A stretch of DNA of 64,000 bases from JAEUKH01 sp964447205 (GCA_964447205.1 CAYUSB010000043.1:4286-68285); one strand, 5' to 3'. Positions 1 through 9,395 are shown, counted from the first letter of the stretch. Notes: generated by a model from the sequence alone, not told the origin. Made by a program: numbers and translations.

Positions 1-1
1 C

Positions 2-133
2 TCCGACGGCCCCCGCGACGCGACCGCGGAAAGTCCCGCAGATGTGCCCCGGGCCCCCGAGGCCCCGCCGCCCCCCGACGGGGGAGCCGACCGCGACGCC
101 GCCCCCAGAGTCGACGACGGGGCGTCGACGTGA
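2..133 (+). CDS. C-terminal end of an Asp/Pro/Ala-rich protein (partial)
   Basis: Reading frame 2 is open from the window edge to a TGA at 131-133. It encodes a tail rich in Asp, Pro, Ala and Arg with no recognisable domain. Similar low-complexity acidic linkers occur in several lipoproteins of this window, such as those starting at 4288, 54071 and 58365. The frame ends 39 bases before the OmpA-type gene on the same strand, so the two could be co-transcribed. The start and most of the protein lie outside the window, so no function can be given. Confidence 0.45.
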   Translation, partial: SDGPRDATAESPADVPRAPEAPPPPDGGADRDAAPRVDDGAST

Positions 134-172
134 ATTGACGGCGGGTGGGCCCTCGACATAGCGTCCGCCGCG

Positions 173-2161
173 ATGATCGACCGACCCTCCCGCGTCGGGG
201 CGCGTCTGCTGGCGGCCCTCTCCGCAGCAACACTCCTCGGCCTCGCGACGCCCGCTCAGGCCCAGACCACCGATGGCGATCCGCTGCGCGCCGGCAACGG
301 CTTCGACCTGCGGCTCTTCCGCCCTGCGGTCGACTCCAAAGGCCTGATGACCGTCAACGGCACCGACATCCTCGGGGCCCGGGCCTTCTCCTTCGGGCTC
401 CTGCTCGACGTGGGGGCCAACATGGCCCGGGTGGGCTTCCAGGGCGGGGCCCGGCAGGCCCTGGTGGGCTCGATGTTTACGGGGCTCCTGCACGCCAACG
501 TGGGCATCGGCAACCTCCTCGTGCTCGGAGCCCAACTCCCCGTCCACCTCGCCAACGGCCCGGGCAACACCTCCGACGGCATGGGCGGGGTCGGGTCCGT
601 CGGGCTCGACACCCGGGAGTACCAACCCCCCGGGTCGAGCCTCACCTACCAGGGCCTCGGCGACCTCGTCCTGCACGCCAAGCTCCGGTGGCTCCGGGCG
701 GAGTACTTCCCCGTCGGCCTCGCCGTGATCCTCCAGGCGGGCCTGCCCCTCATGGGAGGCTCCCGCAGCTTCGCCGGGGAGCCCGGCCCCTGGGTCTGGC
801 CGAGCCTCGCCGTCGAGCGCCGCTTCGGCCGTAGGTTTCGCCTCGCCGGCAACCTCGGGGCCCGCATCCCCTTCGCCACCGGGTCGACCCTCACCCCCGC
901 CCAGGGCCAGGGCGACCCCGTCACCTACGGCCCCAGCCTCACCTTCGGGATCGGGGCCAGCTACCGCATCGGCTCCGTGGTCGACCTCATGGCCGAGACC
1001 TACGGGGCTCAGTACTTCAGCGGCCTCGGCAACGTCGGGGCCCTGCCCGTCGAGGGCATCCTCGGGGCCAAGATCTTCGTCGACCGCAACAGCTACCTCA
1101 CCGTCGGGGCCGGGACGGGCATCACCCCGGGCCTGGCCTCGGCACGGATCCGGGCCTTCGTGGGCTTCATCTTCGAGCCCAGCATCGGCGACACCGACGG
1201 CGACGGGTACCGCGACGACGTCGACCGCTGCCCCTTCGAGCCCGAAGACTTCGACAACTTCGAAGACGACGACGGCTGCCCCGACCCCGACAACGACCGC
1301 GACGGCATCCTCGACACCGACGACCAGTGCCCCCTCGTGCCCGAAGACCGCAACGGGGTCCAGGACACCGACGGCTGCCCCGACAGCGACGTGCAAGACC
1401 GCGACGGCGACGGGATCCCCGACAACGTCGACCGCTGCCCCGACGAGCCCGAAGACCTCGACAGCTTCCAAGACACCGACGGCTGCCCCGACCCCGACAA
1501 CGACGGCGACACCATCCTCGATGTCGACGACCAGTGCCCCAACGAGCCCGAAGACCGCGACCAGTTTGAGGACGAGGACGGCTGCCCCGACCCCGACAAC
1601 GACCGCGACGGGATCCCCGACGTGCGCGACCAGTGCCCCAATGAGGCCGAGGTCTTCAACGGCCTCGACGACGAGGACGGCTGCCCCGACACCGGGCTCC
1701 TGCGCCGCGTAGGCACCGAGATCCAGCTCAACCAGCAGATCAATTTCGCCACCGACTCGGCCCAGATCGTCGACAACGACACCAACCGCACCATCATCGA
1801 GCAGATGGCGGCCCTCCTCACGAGCAACACCGACATCGAGCTCGTGGCCGTCGAGGGACACACCGACGAGCGGGCCGCCGACGACCACAACCTCCAGCTC
1901 TCCCGCGACCGGGCCAACTCCGTGGTGGCCGCCCTCGTGCAACGCGGGATCGCCGCCTCCCGCCTCGTGGCTGCCGGTTACGGCGAGTACTGCCCCCTCG
2001 ACCCGCGCTCCAACGAGGAGGCCTGGGCCCGCAACCGACGGGTGCAGTTTCTCATCATCCGCACCACCGTCGACGGCCGCACCACCGCCGCCGCAGGCTG
2101 CGCCCGGGGTCGGCAGTACATCCCCCCGCAGGTGGGGGCCCCCCGCCGGGCCGATCAGTGA
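173..2161 (+). CDS. OmpA-family outer-membrane protein with thrombospondin type 3 repeats
   Basis: This 662-residue protein begins with a signal peptide (about residues 1-30, ending ATPAQA). About 300 residues follow that look like a beta-barrel or beta-rich domain. Residues about 340-508 hold calcium-binding thrombospondin type 3 repeats of the form DxDxDGxxDxxDxCPxEPED. Residues about 516-630 are a C-terminal OmpA peptidoglycan-binding domain, with the motif GHTDERA and a downstream LSRDRA helix. The expected role is anchoring the outer membrane to peptidoglycan through a rigid acidic stalk. This architecture is common in Myxococcota. The ATG at 173 is chosen because the signal peptide follows directly. 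No Shine-Dalgarno is obvious. Confidence 0.93.
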   Translation: MIDRPSRVGARLLAALSAATLLGLATPAQAQTTDGDPLRAGNGFDLRLFRPAVDSKGLMTVNGTDILGARAFSFGLLLDVGANMARVGFQGGARQALVGSMFTGLLHANVGIGNLLVLGAQLPVHLANGPGNTSDGMGGVGSVGLDTREYQPPGSSLTYQGLGDLVLHAKLRWLRAEYFPVGLAVILQAGLPLMGGSRSFAGEPGPWVWPSLAVERRFGRRFRLAGNLGARIPFATGSTLTPAQGQGDPVTYGPSLTFGIGASYRIGSVVDLMAETYGAQYFSGLGNVGALPVEGILGAKIFVDRNSYLTVGAGTGITPGLASARIRAFVGFIFEPSIGDTDGDGYRDDVDRCPFEPEDFDNFEDDDGCPDPDNDRDGILDTDDQCPLVPEDRNGVQDTDGCPDSDVQDRDGDGIPDNVDRCPDEPEDLDSFQDTDGCPDPDNDGDTILDVDDQCPNEPEDRDQFEDEDGCPDPDNDRDGIPDVRDQCPNEAEVFNGLDDEDGCPDTGLLRRVGTEIQLNQQINFATDSAQIVDNDTNRTIIEQMAALLTSNTDIELVAVEGHTDERAADDHNLQLSRDRANSVVAALVQRGIAASRLVAAGYGEYCPLDPRSNEEAWARNRRVQFLIIRTTVDGRTTAAAGCARGRQYIPPQVGAPRRADQ

Positions 2162-2216
2162 AGCCTGCACGAGGCCTTTGACGCGCCCGGGGCGATGGTG
2201 TAAAGCCGCCCCCACT

Positions 2217-2342
2217 ATGGGTACCCCGCAAGATCCTCGGGCTCGTCATCGCCAGAAGGCACGTCGTCGTCGCAAGGAGGAGCGCCTCCGTCAGCAGAAG
2301 GCCGCGGAGGCCGCCCAGGCCCCGCAGCCCGTCCAGGGCTGA
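2217..2342 (+). CDS. Small basic Arg/Lys/Gln-rich protein (41 residues)
   Basis: An ATG frame encodes a 41-residue, strongly basic and probably helical peptide. The centre is Arg/Lys/Glu-rich and the tail is Ala/Gln/Pro-rich. It lies 55 bases after the OmpA-type gene on the same strand. The composition resembles short nucleic-acid-binding or ribosome-associated peptides, but I recognise no family. There is no clear ribosome-binding site, and a short frame of this kind can occur by chance in such GC-rich DNA. Confidence 0.4.
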   Translation: MGTPQDPRARHRQKARRRRKEERLRQQKAAEAAQAPQPVQG

Positions 2343-2488
2343 GCGCTCCCCTCCCCGTCGGCGCCTCTCTCCCCGCGGGGCCCTTCGCCGGGCCTTCCGC
2401 GCTCCCTAACTCCCCCCAAACGTTTCGCGCCGACCGCCTCGGGAGATTCACTCCTCCCGCAGGCGCGTCGGCGCGTGGCGTTGGGCGA

Positions 2489-3193
2489 TCAGGTGGGGGT
2501 GGCGAAGGCCTGGAGGCCGAAGGTGCCCCCGCCCGAGTACATGATCACCTCGATGCGGAAGGTGCCCTGCCAGTTGAGGCAGAGGTTGCGCTGGAGGCCG
2601 AGCACGGGGAAGTTGTCGGTGGCCACGTCCTGGTCGAGGACGTTGCCGTTCATGTCGAGGAGGCGCAGGTCGAGGTCGCGGACGCCCTGGCCGCCGACCC
2701 CGACGATGCGGTAGCACCGACCAGGCTGGGCCGTGATGGTCACATACTGCCGCTGCCCCTGCCCGAGCTGACCCCGGAAGAGCTGGGTGATGGGGATGTA
2801 CCCGGCCGCAAACTGACGGGCCCGAAGGGTCATGTGGTAGGCCACGTAGTCGTTCTGGTCGTACCCGTCGGTCATCCAGCCGGCGTTGACCGGGACGAAG
2901 CCCACCGCGGGCGGAGCCGCGTACACGCCTGCCCCCGCGTACACCCCGCCGACCCCGACCCCGACCGAGCCGCCCGTCACCGGCGGCGGGGCCGAAGGCT
3001 GGGTGTACACCGTCGTGGTCGGGGTGGGCTGGGCGTACACCGTGCCCTGGGTCTGCACCGTGGCCGTGGGCTGGACGTGGATCGTGCCCGTGGGCTGCAT
3101 CGCGCCCGAACCCCGCACCATACAGCCGCCGAGGGCGAGGGCCCCTACCGCGGCCAGGGCCGTCCCGGCCATCATCGTTCGCATCGTCAACAT
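2489..3193 (-). CDS. Secreted lipoprotein, Thr/Gln/Pro-rich linker plus beta-rich C-terminal domain
   Basis: This 234-residue protein has a lipoprotein signal (lipobox LGGC, Cys at about residue 24). A low-complexity linker of Thr, Gln, Val and Pro follows (about residues 30-75), then a C-terminal domain of about 150 residues. That domain contains two Cys and a pattern resembling pre-peptidase C-terminal (PPC) beta-sandwich domains. The frame is open further upstream, but an AGGAG lies six bases before the ATG at 3193 and the signal peptide starts there, so I take that start. It probably sits in the outer membrane or periplasm. No enzymatic motif is visible. Confidence 0.8.
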   Translation of the reverse strand: MLTMRTMMAGTALAAVGALALGGCMVRGSGAMQPTGTIHVQPTATVQTQGTVYAQPTPTTTVYTQPSAPPPVTGGSVGVGVGGVYAGAGVYAAPPAVGFVPVNAGWMTDGYDQNDYVAYHMTLRARQFAAGYIPITQLFRGQLGQGQRQYVTITAQPGRCYRIVGVGGQGVRDLDLRLLDMNGNVLDQDVATDNFPVLGLQRNLCLNWQGTFRIEVIMYSGGGTFGLQAFATPT

Positions 3194-3417
3194 GGACATC
3201 TCCTGTTTCTTCTCTGTGGTCCCCGCGTCAGGGACATCAACCAGCATGGACTGGGGTGATCGATCGCCCCCACGGCATCCGGCGGCGCGGATACTCCCTC
3301 AACCGCGTGCTCGCGGCAACGTCCTGGCTGCTGCAAACAGACGGTGGGCCGTCGTGGTGGGTCGAGGCCGTAGTACGAGCCGACCCGGACGAATCTTTCA
3401 CGCAGAGTGCGACGGTG

Positions 3418-4092
3418 TCAGGCGCGCGACGACGTGAGGAGGGCCGCGGTGGCGGTGAGGGCCACCCCGGCCGCGCGCAGGGCCTGGAGGGCCTCGGCTT
3501 CGCCCGCGGGGGTGACGGCGGCGATGGCGTCGGAGGCCACCACCACCCGGCTGCCCGCGCGGGCGGGGCGGGCGGCGATCCAGTCGAGGAGCCCGAGGGC
3601 GGCGGCCTTGACGCAGTAGTCGGTGGCCACGCCGAAGACTACGAACTCGACGGGTCCGGCGGGGGCGAGGTGATCGAGGACCGCGGCGGCGTTGGGGTTG
3701 GCGAAGAGGGAGTAGACCTCCTTCTCGAAGTACACCCCCTGGGTGCCCGCGGGGATGCGGGCCACGGCCTCGGGGTCGGGCACCACGGGCACGAAATAGA
3801 ACCGCGGGGGCAGGGTCTCGGGCAGCTTCAGCCAGCCCGGGGTCCCCTTGACGCAGTGGGGCGGGAAGTCGGGTTTGGCCCCGTCGGGGCCCCGGCGGTC
3901 GTTGGTGGCAAACTCCCAGGCGTCGTGGGCGTGCGAGTCGACGCTGCCCACCAGCGGAGCCCCGTCGGCCACGGCCCGCGCGACCAGGGCCGCGCTCCTG
4001 GCCACGGCGGCCATCCCCCCGGCGACCGAGAGGGCCCCGTCGGGAGAACAAAAGTCGTGCTGCGTGTCGACATCGACGTACACCCGTTGCAT
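3418..4092 (-). CDS. Nicotinamidase / isochorismatase-family hydrolase
   Basis: This 224-residue cysteine hydrolase resembles PncA-type nicotinamidases, which convert nicotinamide to nicotinate in NAD salvage. The probable triad is Asp9 (in DTQHDF), Lys124 (in YFEKEVY) and Cys160 (in GVATDYC). Metal-ligand candidates are Asp52, His54 and His79. The length fits the family. The frame extends upstream, but the domain begins at the ATG at 4092. It is divergent from the MopE-repeat lipoprotein gene. Isochorismatase-like enzymes share this fold. The HCVKGTPGW motif and the Asp-His pair favour nicotinamidase, but the substrate is inferred. Confidence 0.85.
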   Translation of the reverse strand: MQRVYVDVDTQHDFCSPDGALSVAGGMAAVARSAALVARAVADGAPLVGSVDSHAHDAWEFATNDRRGPDGAKPDFPPHCVKGTPGWLKLPETLPPRFYFVPVVPDPEAVARIPAGTQGVYFEKEVYSLFANPNAAAVLDHLAPAGPVEFVVFGVATDYCVKAAALGLLDWIAARPARAGSRVVVASDAIAAVTPAGEAEALQALRAAGVALTATAALLTSSRA

Positions 4093-4287
4093 AGGAGGCG
4101 GCGCTTTCTGGCCACCGCGATCTGCGCCCGGCGGGCGATGGCCTTGGTGTTGGGGGAGGGGGGAGCCCATGGGGCACCCGGGGCGTGGCGGCGGTCAAGT
4201 CCTCGGGGTAGGTTGTCCCTGCGGGCCGGGACGTGCTAGGCGGCGGTAGCGGCTCACCGTGTGTGGCGTGGGCGCGGGAGATCTTCG

Positions 4288-5427
4288 ATGCGTACGATCA
4301 GCGCGATGCTTGTAGTAGCCCTCCTTGGAGTTGTGGGCTGTCGAGAGAGCCGGGGCAACACCGATCCCGACGACACCGACGCGGGGATGGTTCCCAATGA
4401 CATGGGAGGCGCTGGCGACACCGGAGGCCCGACCGACCTCGGGGCGGCCGACCGGGCCTGCACCCCGACGGGCGTGGAGAACACCGCCGTGACCTGCGGC
4501 GATGGGATCGACAACGACTGCGATGGCTTCGTCGACTGCATGGATTTCGACTGCAGCCGCAACAACCCCGCCGTGACCTTCTGCGGCGACGCCGGGGCCC
4601 CGCGGGTCGACCGCGGCCCCTGCACCCCCATGGGCGCGGAGAACACCGCCGCGGCCTGCATGGACGGGATCGACAACGACTGCAACGGCTTCATCGACTG
4701 CAACGATTTCGCGTGCAGCCGCAACAACCCCGCCGTGACCCACTGCCGCGATGCCGGGGCTCCGCGGGTCGACCGCGGCCCCTGCGTGCCGATGGGCGCG
4801 GAGAACACCGCCGCGGCCTGCATGGACGGGATCGACAACGACTGCGACGGGTTCACCGACTGCATGGACTTCGACTGCAGCCGCAACAACCCCGCCGTGA
4901 CCCACTGCGGCGACGCCGGGGCTCCCCGGGTCGACCGCGGCCCCTGCGTGCCGATGGGCGCGGAGAACACCTCGGCCGCCTGCATGGACGGGATCGACAA
5001 CGACTGCGACGGGTTCACCGACTGCATGGACTTCGACTGCAGCCGCAACAACCCCGCCGTGACCCACTGCGGCGACGCAGGGGCCCCCCGCGACACCGGG
5101 CCGCGCGACGTGCTGACCTTCACCGACTCCGGGCCGCGGGCCGACGCCGCGGGCTGCGTGATGATGGGCATGGAGAACAGCCCCGCGGCCTGCATGGACG
5201 GGATCGACAACGACTGCGACGGGTACACCGACTGCGCCGACCGCAACTGCTCGTGCCAGGGGGCCTGCGCCCCGGTGGTGGTGGGCTGCACCTGCCGGGG
5301 CAGCGAGAACACCAACGGGACCTGCGGCGACGGGATCGACAACGACTGCAACAGCTTCGTCGACTGCCGCGACTTCTCCTGCAGCATGACCCCCGCGGTC
5401 ACCGTATGCGCCGACGCCGGGCGCTGA
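4288..5427 (+). CDS. Lipoprotein with six MopE-type Cys/Asp metal-binding motifs
   Basis: This 379-residue protein has a lipoprotein signal (lipobox VVGC, Cys at about residue 18) and an acidic linker. It carries six copies of a CxDGIDNDC(D/N)G(F/Y) motif, followed by a DCxDxxC element. These match the MopE-type putative metal-binding repeat, named after a copper-binding protein of Methylococcus and abundant in Myxococcota surface proteins. The first four motifs are spaced at exactly 162 bp (54 residues). The ATG at 4288 is preferred over an upstream GTG because the signal peptide starts there. A calcium- or copper-binding surface structural role is inferred. Confidence 0.85.
   Translation: MRTISAMLVVALLGVVGCRESRGNTDPDDTDAGMVPNDMGGAGDTGGPTDLGAADRACTPTGVENTAVTCGDGIDNDCDGFVDCMDFDCSRNNPAVTFCGDAGAPRVDRGPCTPMGAENTAAACMDGIDNDCNGFIDCNDFACSRNNPAVTHCRDAGAPRVDRGPCVPMGAENTAAACMDGIDNDCDGFTDCMDFDCSRNNPAVTHCGDAGAPRVDRGPCVPMGAENTSAACMDGIDNDCDGFTDCMDFDCSRNNPAVTHCGDAGAPRDTGPRDVLTFTDSGPRADAAGCVMMGMENSPAACMDGIDNDCDGYTDCADRNCSCQGACAPVVVGCTCRGSENTNGTCGDGIDNDCNSFVDCRDFSCSMTPAVTVCADAGR
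4501..5090 (+). repeat. 162-bp in-frame tandem repeat inside the MopE-type lipoprotein gene
   Basis: The codon block for DGIDNDC begins at 4501, 4663, 4825 and 4987, giving a period of exactly 162 bp. Two further copies at 5197 and 5329 fall outside that spacing. Copies three and four are nearly identical at DNA level, which points to recent slippage or unequal recombination and probable length variation between strains. Confidence 0.85.
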
Positions 5428-5460
5428 GCCCGGGAATGCCCCGTGGCGGGGTGCGCGGGT

Positions 5461-5718
5461 CTACCCCCGTCCTCGCCACGCGGGCTGTCGGCTGAGGGCG
5501 TTGCGGGCCGCGACCTCCGCGGCCTCGGGCTCCATCCCGTTTCGACCCACGTACTCCTCCTTCACCAGCCGCTGCAGCACGGCCTCGTACGAGAGCAGGG
5601 TGCCCTCGCGGTTGGTGCACGCGCGGCAGTAGGGGTTGCTGACCCGACCTCCGCCGTGATCGCGGTCTTCGGTCATCGGTCGCCCGCAGCTCTGGCAGGC
5701 CGGTCCACCCATCAACAT
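5461..5718 (-). CDS. Small zinc-ribbon protein
   Basis: This 85-residue protein starts with a CQSC pair and continues to a CRAC pair about 20 residues later, a four-Cys zinc ribbon of the 'putative zinc ribbon' type. A helical, mildly acidic C-terminal half follows. The frame is open much further upstream, but that extension is low-complexity and the ribbon begins just after the ATG at 5718. It follows two membrane-protein genes on the same strand at 110 bases, so it may be co-transcribed with them. Its function is unknown. Confidence 0.65.
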   Translation of the reverse strand: MLMGGPACQSCGRPMTEDRDHGGGRVSNPYCRACTNREGTLLSYEAVLQRLVKEEYVGRNGMEPEAAEVAARNALSRQPAWRGRG

Positions 5719-5827
5719 CGTGAGGCTCTCCCGTTGGGCCCTTGATCCCTGTCGCAGGGAGGGCGTCGTGGCAGGGTGCGCCCTCGGGAGGTCCCCCGCA
5801 AGCCGAGGCCCGTAGGACGGGAGCCCT

Positions 5828-6175
5828 TCACATCGCGTGAAAGAGCCACAAGGCCGTGTAGAGCCCCGCCCAGGCCCACAGGAGCCCGCCGATTCCCCAC
5901 AGGGTCCGGGCCCATCGGGCGGCCTGCCGGGGCGACCGGGACCGGATCCACCAGCCCGCCAGGGCCCCAAGGGCGCACCCGAGGACGGTCCACCCGGCCC
6001 GGGCGTACCAGTCCATGCCCACGACCCCGTCGGGGACCCCGAGGGACCAGCGGCGTTGGGTCGGCAGGTAGAAGACCAGGCCCACCCGGCCCGCGGTCGT
6101 GACCAGATAGGCCAGGGCCGAGGCGGTCAAGGCGGCAGCGGCCGACAGCTCGGCCCGCAGGGGGGACGGGGTCAT
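5828..6175 (-). CDS. Small integral membrane protein (115 residues)
   Basis: This protein has about three to four predicted transmembrane helices, including segments near residues 10-35, 55-75 and 90-112. It has a tryptophan-rich C-terminal helix. Its ATG overlaps the stop of the upstream membrane-protein gene in an ATGA arrangement, so the two are probably translationally coupled and act together. I recognise no family and see no catalytic motif. Confidence 0.7.
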   Translation of the reverse strand: MTPSPLRAELSAAAALTASALAYLVTTAGRVGLVFYLPTQRRWSLGVPDGVVGMDWYARAGWTVLGCALGALAGWWIRSRSPRQAARWARTLWGIGGLLWAWAGLYTALWLFHAM

Positions 6176-6633
6176 ACGCTCCGCAAGCTGGTCAGGAGGA
6201 GCCCCGAAATCACGTTGAACCACACCGTGGCGGCGGCCCCGTAGACGCACCCGGCGAAGCCCCGGGAGCGGGCGGCGTGGTCAGGGTCGCGCCCGAGGAT
6301 CCAGGCCCCTACCAGCAGCGGGAGCACGAGGGCCGCGAGGTTTTCTTTGAGGTCGAAGAGGGCGCTGGCCCAGGGCAGGGCGGCGTCGAAGTACTCGGCC
6401 CGGACCCGGATGCGGTAGCTGGGATAGAGCAGGGCCCCGAGGGCGGTCACCACGGCCCAGGCCCCGAGGGCCACCCGGGGATAGAGCCGCAGGAGCCGCG
6501 GGTTGGCCTTGCCCCGGCGGGCCTGTCGGGTGCTGAGGCTCAGGTGGGTGAGGGCCCCTGCCAGAACCCCCGCGGCCAGGGCGTGCCCGATGAGCAGGAC
6601 CTTGAGGATCGGGGTGGCGGTGCCGAGGGGCAT
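6172..6633 (-). CDS. Integral membrane protein (153 residues), first gene of a coupled pair
   Basis: There are about four predicted transmembrane helices with short Arg-rich cytoplasmic loops. The first helix contains the motif GHALAAG, which resembles membrane proteins with a heme- or quinone-facing His, but this is only suggestive. The ATG at 6633 is preceded at 16 bases by TGCTACCG, one of the extended -10-like motifs that recur in this window. The gene overlaps the next membrane-protein gene by four bases (ATGA). It is divergent from the large secreted protein gene starting at 6760. Function unknown. Confidence 0.7.
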   Translation of the reverse strand: MPLGTATPILKVLLIGHALAAGVLAGALTHLSLSTRQARRGKANPRLLRLYPRVALGAWAVVTALGALLYPSYRIRVRAEYFDAALPWASALFDLKENLAALVLPLLVGAWILGRDPDHAARSRGFAGCVYGAAATVWFNVISGLLLTSLRSV

Positions 6634-6759
6634 AGGGGGCGTCGGGCTTGCGGTAGCACAGTCGGCCCTCGGGCTGTACGACTCTTGACCCCGACGGGGG
6701 GAGGGGGGTACCGCTTCGGCCTCTCTGTGGCTGTCCCCCTGCAGGAGGCCCCCGGGTCG

Positions 6760-9336
6760 ATGCGCACGACCCTGCGGGCCCTGGTCGTGCTCAGCGTGGC
6801 CTCGGCGGCGCTCACCCCGGGCCGTTGGGGCGTGACCGCCCCGGGTTCGCCGCGGGGACGCCTCGTGGCGGGGCTCAGCCGGGCCACGGGGCTCGCCGTC
6901 GACGGCGGGTCGGTGGTGTTCGAGACCGCGGCCCCCCTCGGGTGGCGCGACGCGGTCCGGGGCAGGGTCGTGCTCTACACGGCCCCGGCCTCGGCCCACG
7001 GGACCCGGGACGTGTTTCGGGCCCGGGTTCGCCTCGCTCCGACGGGGGAGGTCTTTGGGGTCCTGGCCCTGGCCAATCTGACCCGCTCCCCGCTCGGCGA
7101 CGACGGCCCCCTGGTGGCCGAGCGTACGGCCGACCCCACCCGTCCCCGGCGCCTGGTGTACGCCACCCGGGCCTTCGGGGGCATCCAGAGCGTGTCAGTG
7201 CTCGATCCGGCGGCCCCGGGGCTGGTGCGCGGCGGCCTCCGGCGGCGCATCTCCCGCTGGATCGAGCGGGCCACCCCCGACGGCGACGCCCGATGGGACC
7301 TCCGCCTCGATCGCCCCGCCCAGTCGGTGCGGGTGACCTTCGCGGGGGCCGACCGGATGCGCGTCTCGGTCGATGGGGTCTGGTGGGACCTCGACCTGCC
7401 CCGCGACCTGGCCACCCCGGCCGAGGGCGTGACCCTGGCCCGGGCCCAGGAGGTCGACAAGCCCCTTGTCCTTTGGGCCGTCGACACCGTGCGGGGGATG
7501 CCCTTCGTGGGCACCCGCCCCATCGCCTGGCTGGAGGAGCAGGTCTTCGGGGTGCGCGACCGGTGGCGCCGGGTGGCCTGGCGCTGGTGGGGCATCCGAC
7601 CGAATCAGCCGCCCGCCGAGCCGGTCGAGTCCATCGACGACGGCCGCGGCCAGGCCCTGGCCACCGCCGACAGCCTCGACGCCGACGACCCCCACTGGCC
7701 GCCCCAGGATCTCCCGCCGCCTCTCGGGTCGCGGGAGGGCGCCGAGGGGCGATGGGTAGCCGCGGCCCCGGGGTTTGTCCGACGCCTCGACGGGGCCCCG
7801 CCGGCCTTCTACCGGACGTTTCTGCGGGTCGACCGCGAGAGGCCCTACGCCCGGGTTCACCTGGTCGCGATGGACATGCGGCAGATCGAGCTCGGGATGC
7901 AGGCGGGGATCGAGGACCCGGTGCCCCTGGTGGGCCCGCGGGGGGACGGACGGATCCCGCGGCGCCCTGACCTCCTGGGCCGGGTGGTGGGGGCCTTCAA
8001 CGGGGCCTTCAAGACCGAGCACGGGGCCTACGGGATGGTCGTCGACCGGAGGGTCCTGCTGCCGCCGCGGCCCCGGGGGGCGACGGTGGCGAGCTTCGAC
8101 GACGGGTCGGTGGCCCTGGGCACCTGGGGGCCGTCCCAGGAGCTCCCTGCGGGCCTGCGCTCGCTGCGGCAAAACCTCGACCCCCTCCTGGCCGACGGGG
8201 TGGAGAACCCCACCCGGAGGGCCCTGTGGGGCTTCGTCCTCGGGGGGATCGAGAGCATGCCGACCGTGCGCTCGGGGCTCTGCGGCGATGTCCGGGGGCG
8301 CCTGGTGTACGTCTGGGGCGAGGAGACCACGGGCCGTCACCTCGCCCGGGTCATGCGCCTCGCTGGCTGCGACTACGGCCTGCACCTCGACATGAACCCC
8401 ACCCACGCCACGTTTCACTTCCTCCGGGTCGACGACGTGGCCCGTCGGATGTACCGCCATCAGCCCCTGGTGTCGACGATGCACACCCACGGCGACCGGT
8501 TTCTCTATTACACCCTCAAGGACTTCTTCTACCTCGCCTTGCGCCCGACCGATCCGCCCCCCTGGCCCGACGCCACCTGGTCGACGGGCGCGTTGCCGCA
8601 GGCGCCCCCCCGGTGGTTGCCCTCGGTGCACACCGCGGAGGTTGCCTTGGGGGCCGGGCGGGGGGCCACGGTGATCGCCCTCGACCCGAGCCGGGTGGCC
8701 CTCGCGGTGCGGGCCGGACGGCAGGAGCCCTCCCTCCACGACCTCCCCCTCGGGGCCCCGGCCACCACCCTCCCTGCCGCCGCCGCGGCCCAACTCCTCG
8801 GGGCCTGGGAGCTCGGGGTCAGCCGCGACCGGCTCCGGCCTCGCGGGGTGCGCGTGGCAGGGCGCGACGTGGTGGCCTTCGGCACCGACGGCCACGCGGG
8901 CTTCGTCGGGGTCGACGCGACCGGATCCCTCCAGCTTGGGGCGGGGCCCCCAGGCCCGGACGTCGACGCCGCCCTCGGGGGGACCCTCGTGCTCCAGGCG
9001 GGGGCCGCCGCCCCGGGGGCCGCGATGGCCGACGGCGGGGAGATGCCCCGGAGGGTCCTCGGCCGCGGACGGGACGGCAGGCTCTACCTCGTGGCGGCCA
9101 GTACGCGCCGGGCGGAAATGGTGTCCCTCCTCGTGCGGGCGGGTCTGGTCGAGGCCCTGGAGCTGACCGGGGTGACGGGCCCCCAGGACCTGCACTGGCG
9201 GGGCGGGGTCGACCCCCTCCTCGACGCCTACCCCGGGACCACCCTCTTTCTGTCGGCCCGGCCCCTGGCCTCGCCCGTCACGCGGCTTGAGCCTCGGCTC
9301 GCCGATGCGGTTGCGCCCGGGGCCCCGAGGCACTAA
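6760..9336 (+). CDS. Large secreted phosphodiester-glycosidase-like (NAGPA/DUF2233-type) protein
   Basis: This 858-residue protein begins with a signal-anchor or signal peptide (residues about 1-22). An N-terminal region of roughly 330 residues follows, beta-rich and of unknown fold. The centre (about residues 360-560) contains GAFNGAFKTEHGAYGMVVD and, further on, a GLHLDMNPTHA stretch. These resemble the phosphodiester glycosidase domain, which has an Asn-Gly-Gly core and a late Asp-Gly motif. A C-terminal region of unknown type follows. An AGGAGG at 6743-6748 supports the ATG at 6760. The inferred role is hydrolysis of sugar-phosphodiester or exopolysaccharide linkages outside the cell. The family match is moderate. 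Confidence 0.75.
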   Translation: MRTTLRALVVLSVASAALTPGRWGVTAPGSPRGRLVAGLSRATGLAVDGGSVVFETAAPLGWRDAVRGRVVLYTAPASAHGTRDVFRARVRLAPTGEVFGVLALANLTRSPLGDDGPLVAERTADPTRPRRLVYATRAFGGIQSVSVLDPAAPGLVRGGLRRRISRWIERATPDGDARWDLRLDRPAQSVRVTFAGADRMRVSVDGVWWDLDLPRDLATPAEGVTLARAQEVDKPLVLWAVDTVRGMPFVGTRPIAWLEEQVFGVRDRWRRVAWRWWGIRPNQPPAEPVESIDDGRGQALATADSLDADDPHWPPQDLPPPLGSREGAEGRWVAAAPGFVRRLDGAPPAFYRTFLRVDRERPYARVHLVAMDMRQIELGMQAGIEDPVPLVGPRGDGRIPRRPDLLGRVVGAFNGAFKTEHGAYGMVVDRRVLLPPRPRGATVASFDDGSVALGTWGPSQELPAGLRSLRQNLDPLLADGVENPTRRALWGFVLGGIESMPTVRSGLCGDVRGRLVYVWGEETTGRHLARVMRLAGCDYGLHLDMNPTHATFHFLRVDDVARRMYRHQPLVSTMHTHGDRFLYYTLKDFFYLALRPTDPPPWPDATWSTGALPQAPPRWLPSVHTAEVALGAGRGATVIALDPSRVALAVRAGRQEPSLHDLPLGAPATTLPAAAAAQLLGAWELGVSRDRLRPRGVRVAGRDVVAFGTDGHAGFVGVDATGSLQLGAGPPGPDVDAALGGTLVLQAGAAAPGAAMADGGEMPRRVLGRGRDGRLYLVAASTRRAEMVSLLVRAGLVEALELTGVTGPQDLHWRGGVDPLLDAYPGTTLFLSARPLASPVTRLEPRLADAVAPGAPRH

Positions 9337-9395
9337 ACCGTCGGCGTCCCGACAGCCGCGGCGGCCTCGCGGAGCACGGAGACCACGGGAGCCCA

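Noticed and set aside
4195..5067. Minus-strand frame with long Val/Ala/His repeats
   Set aside because: It is the antisense reading of the MopE repeat array. The plus-strand frame has the lipobox and the known motif.
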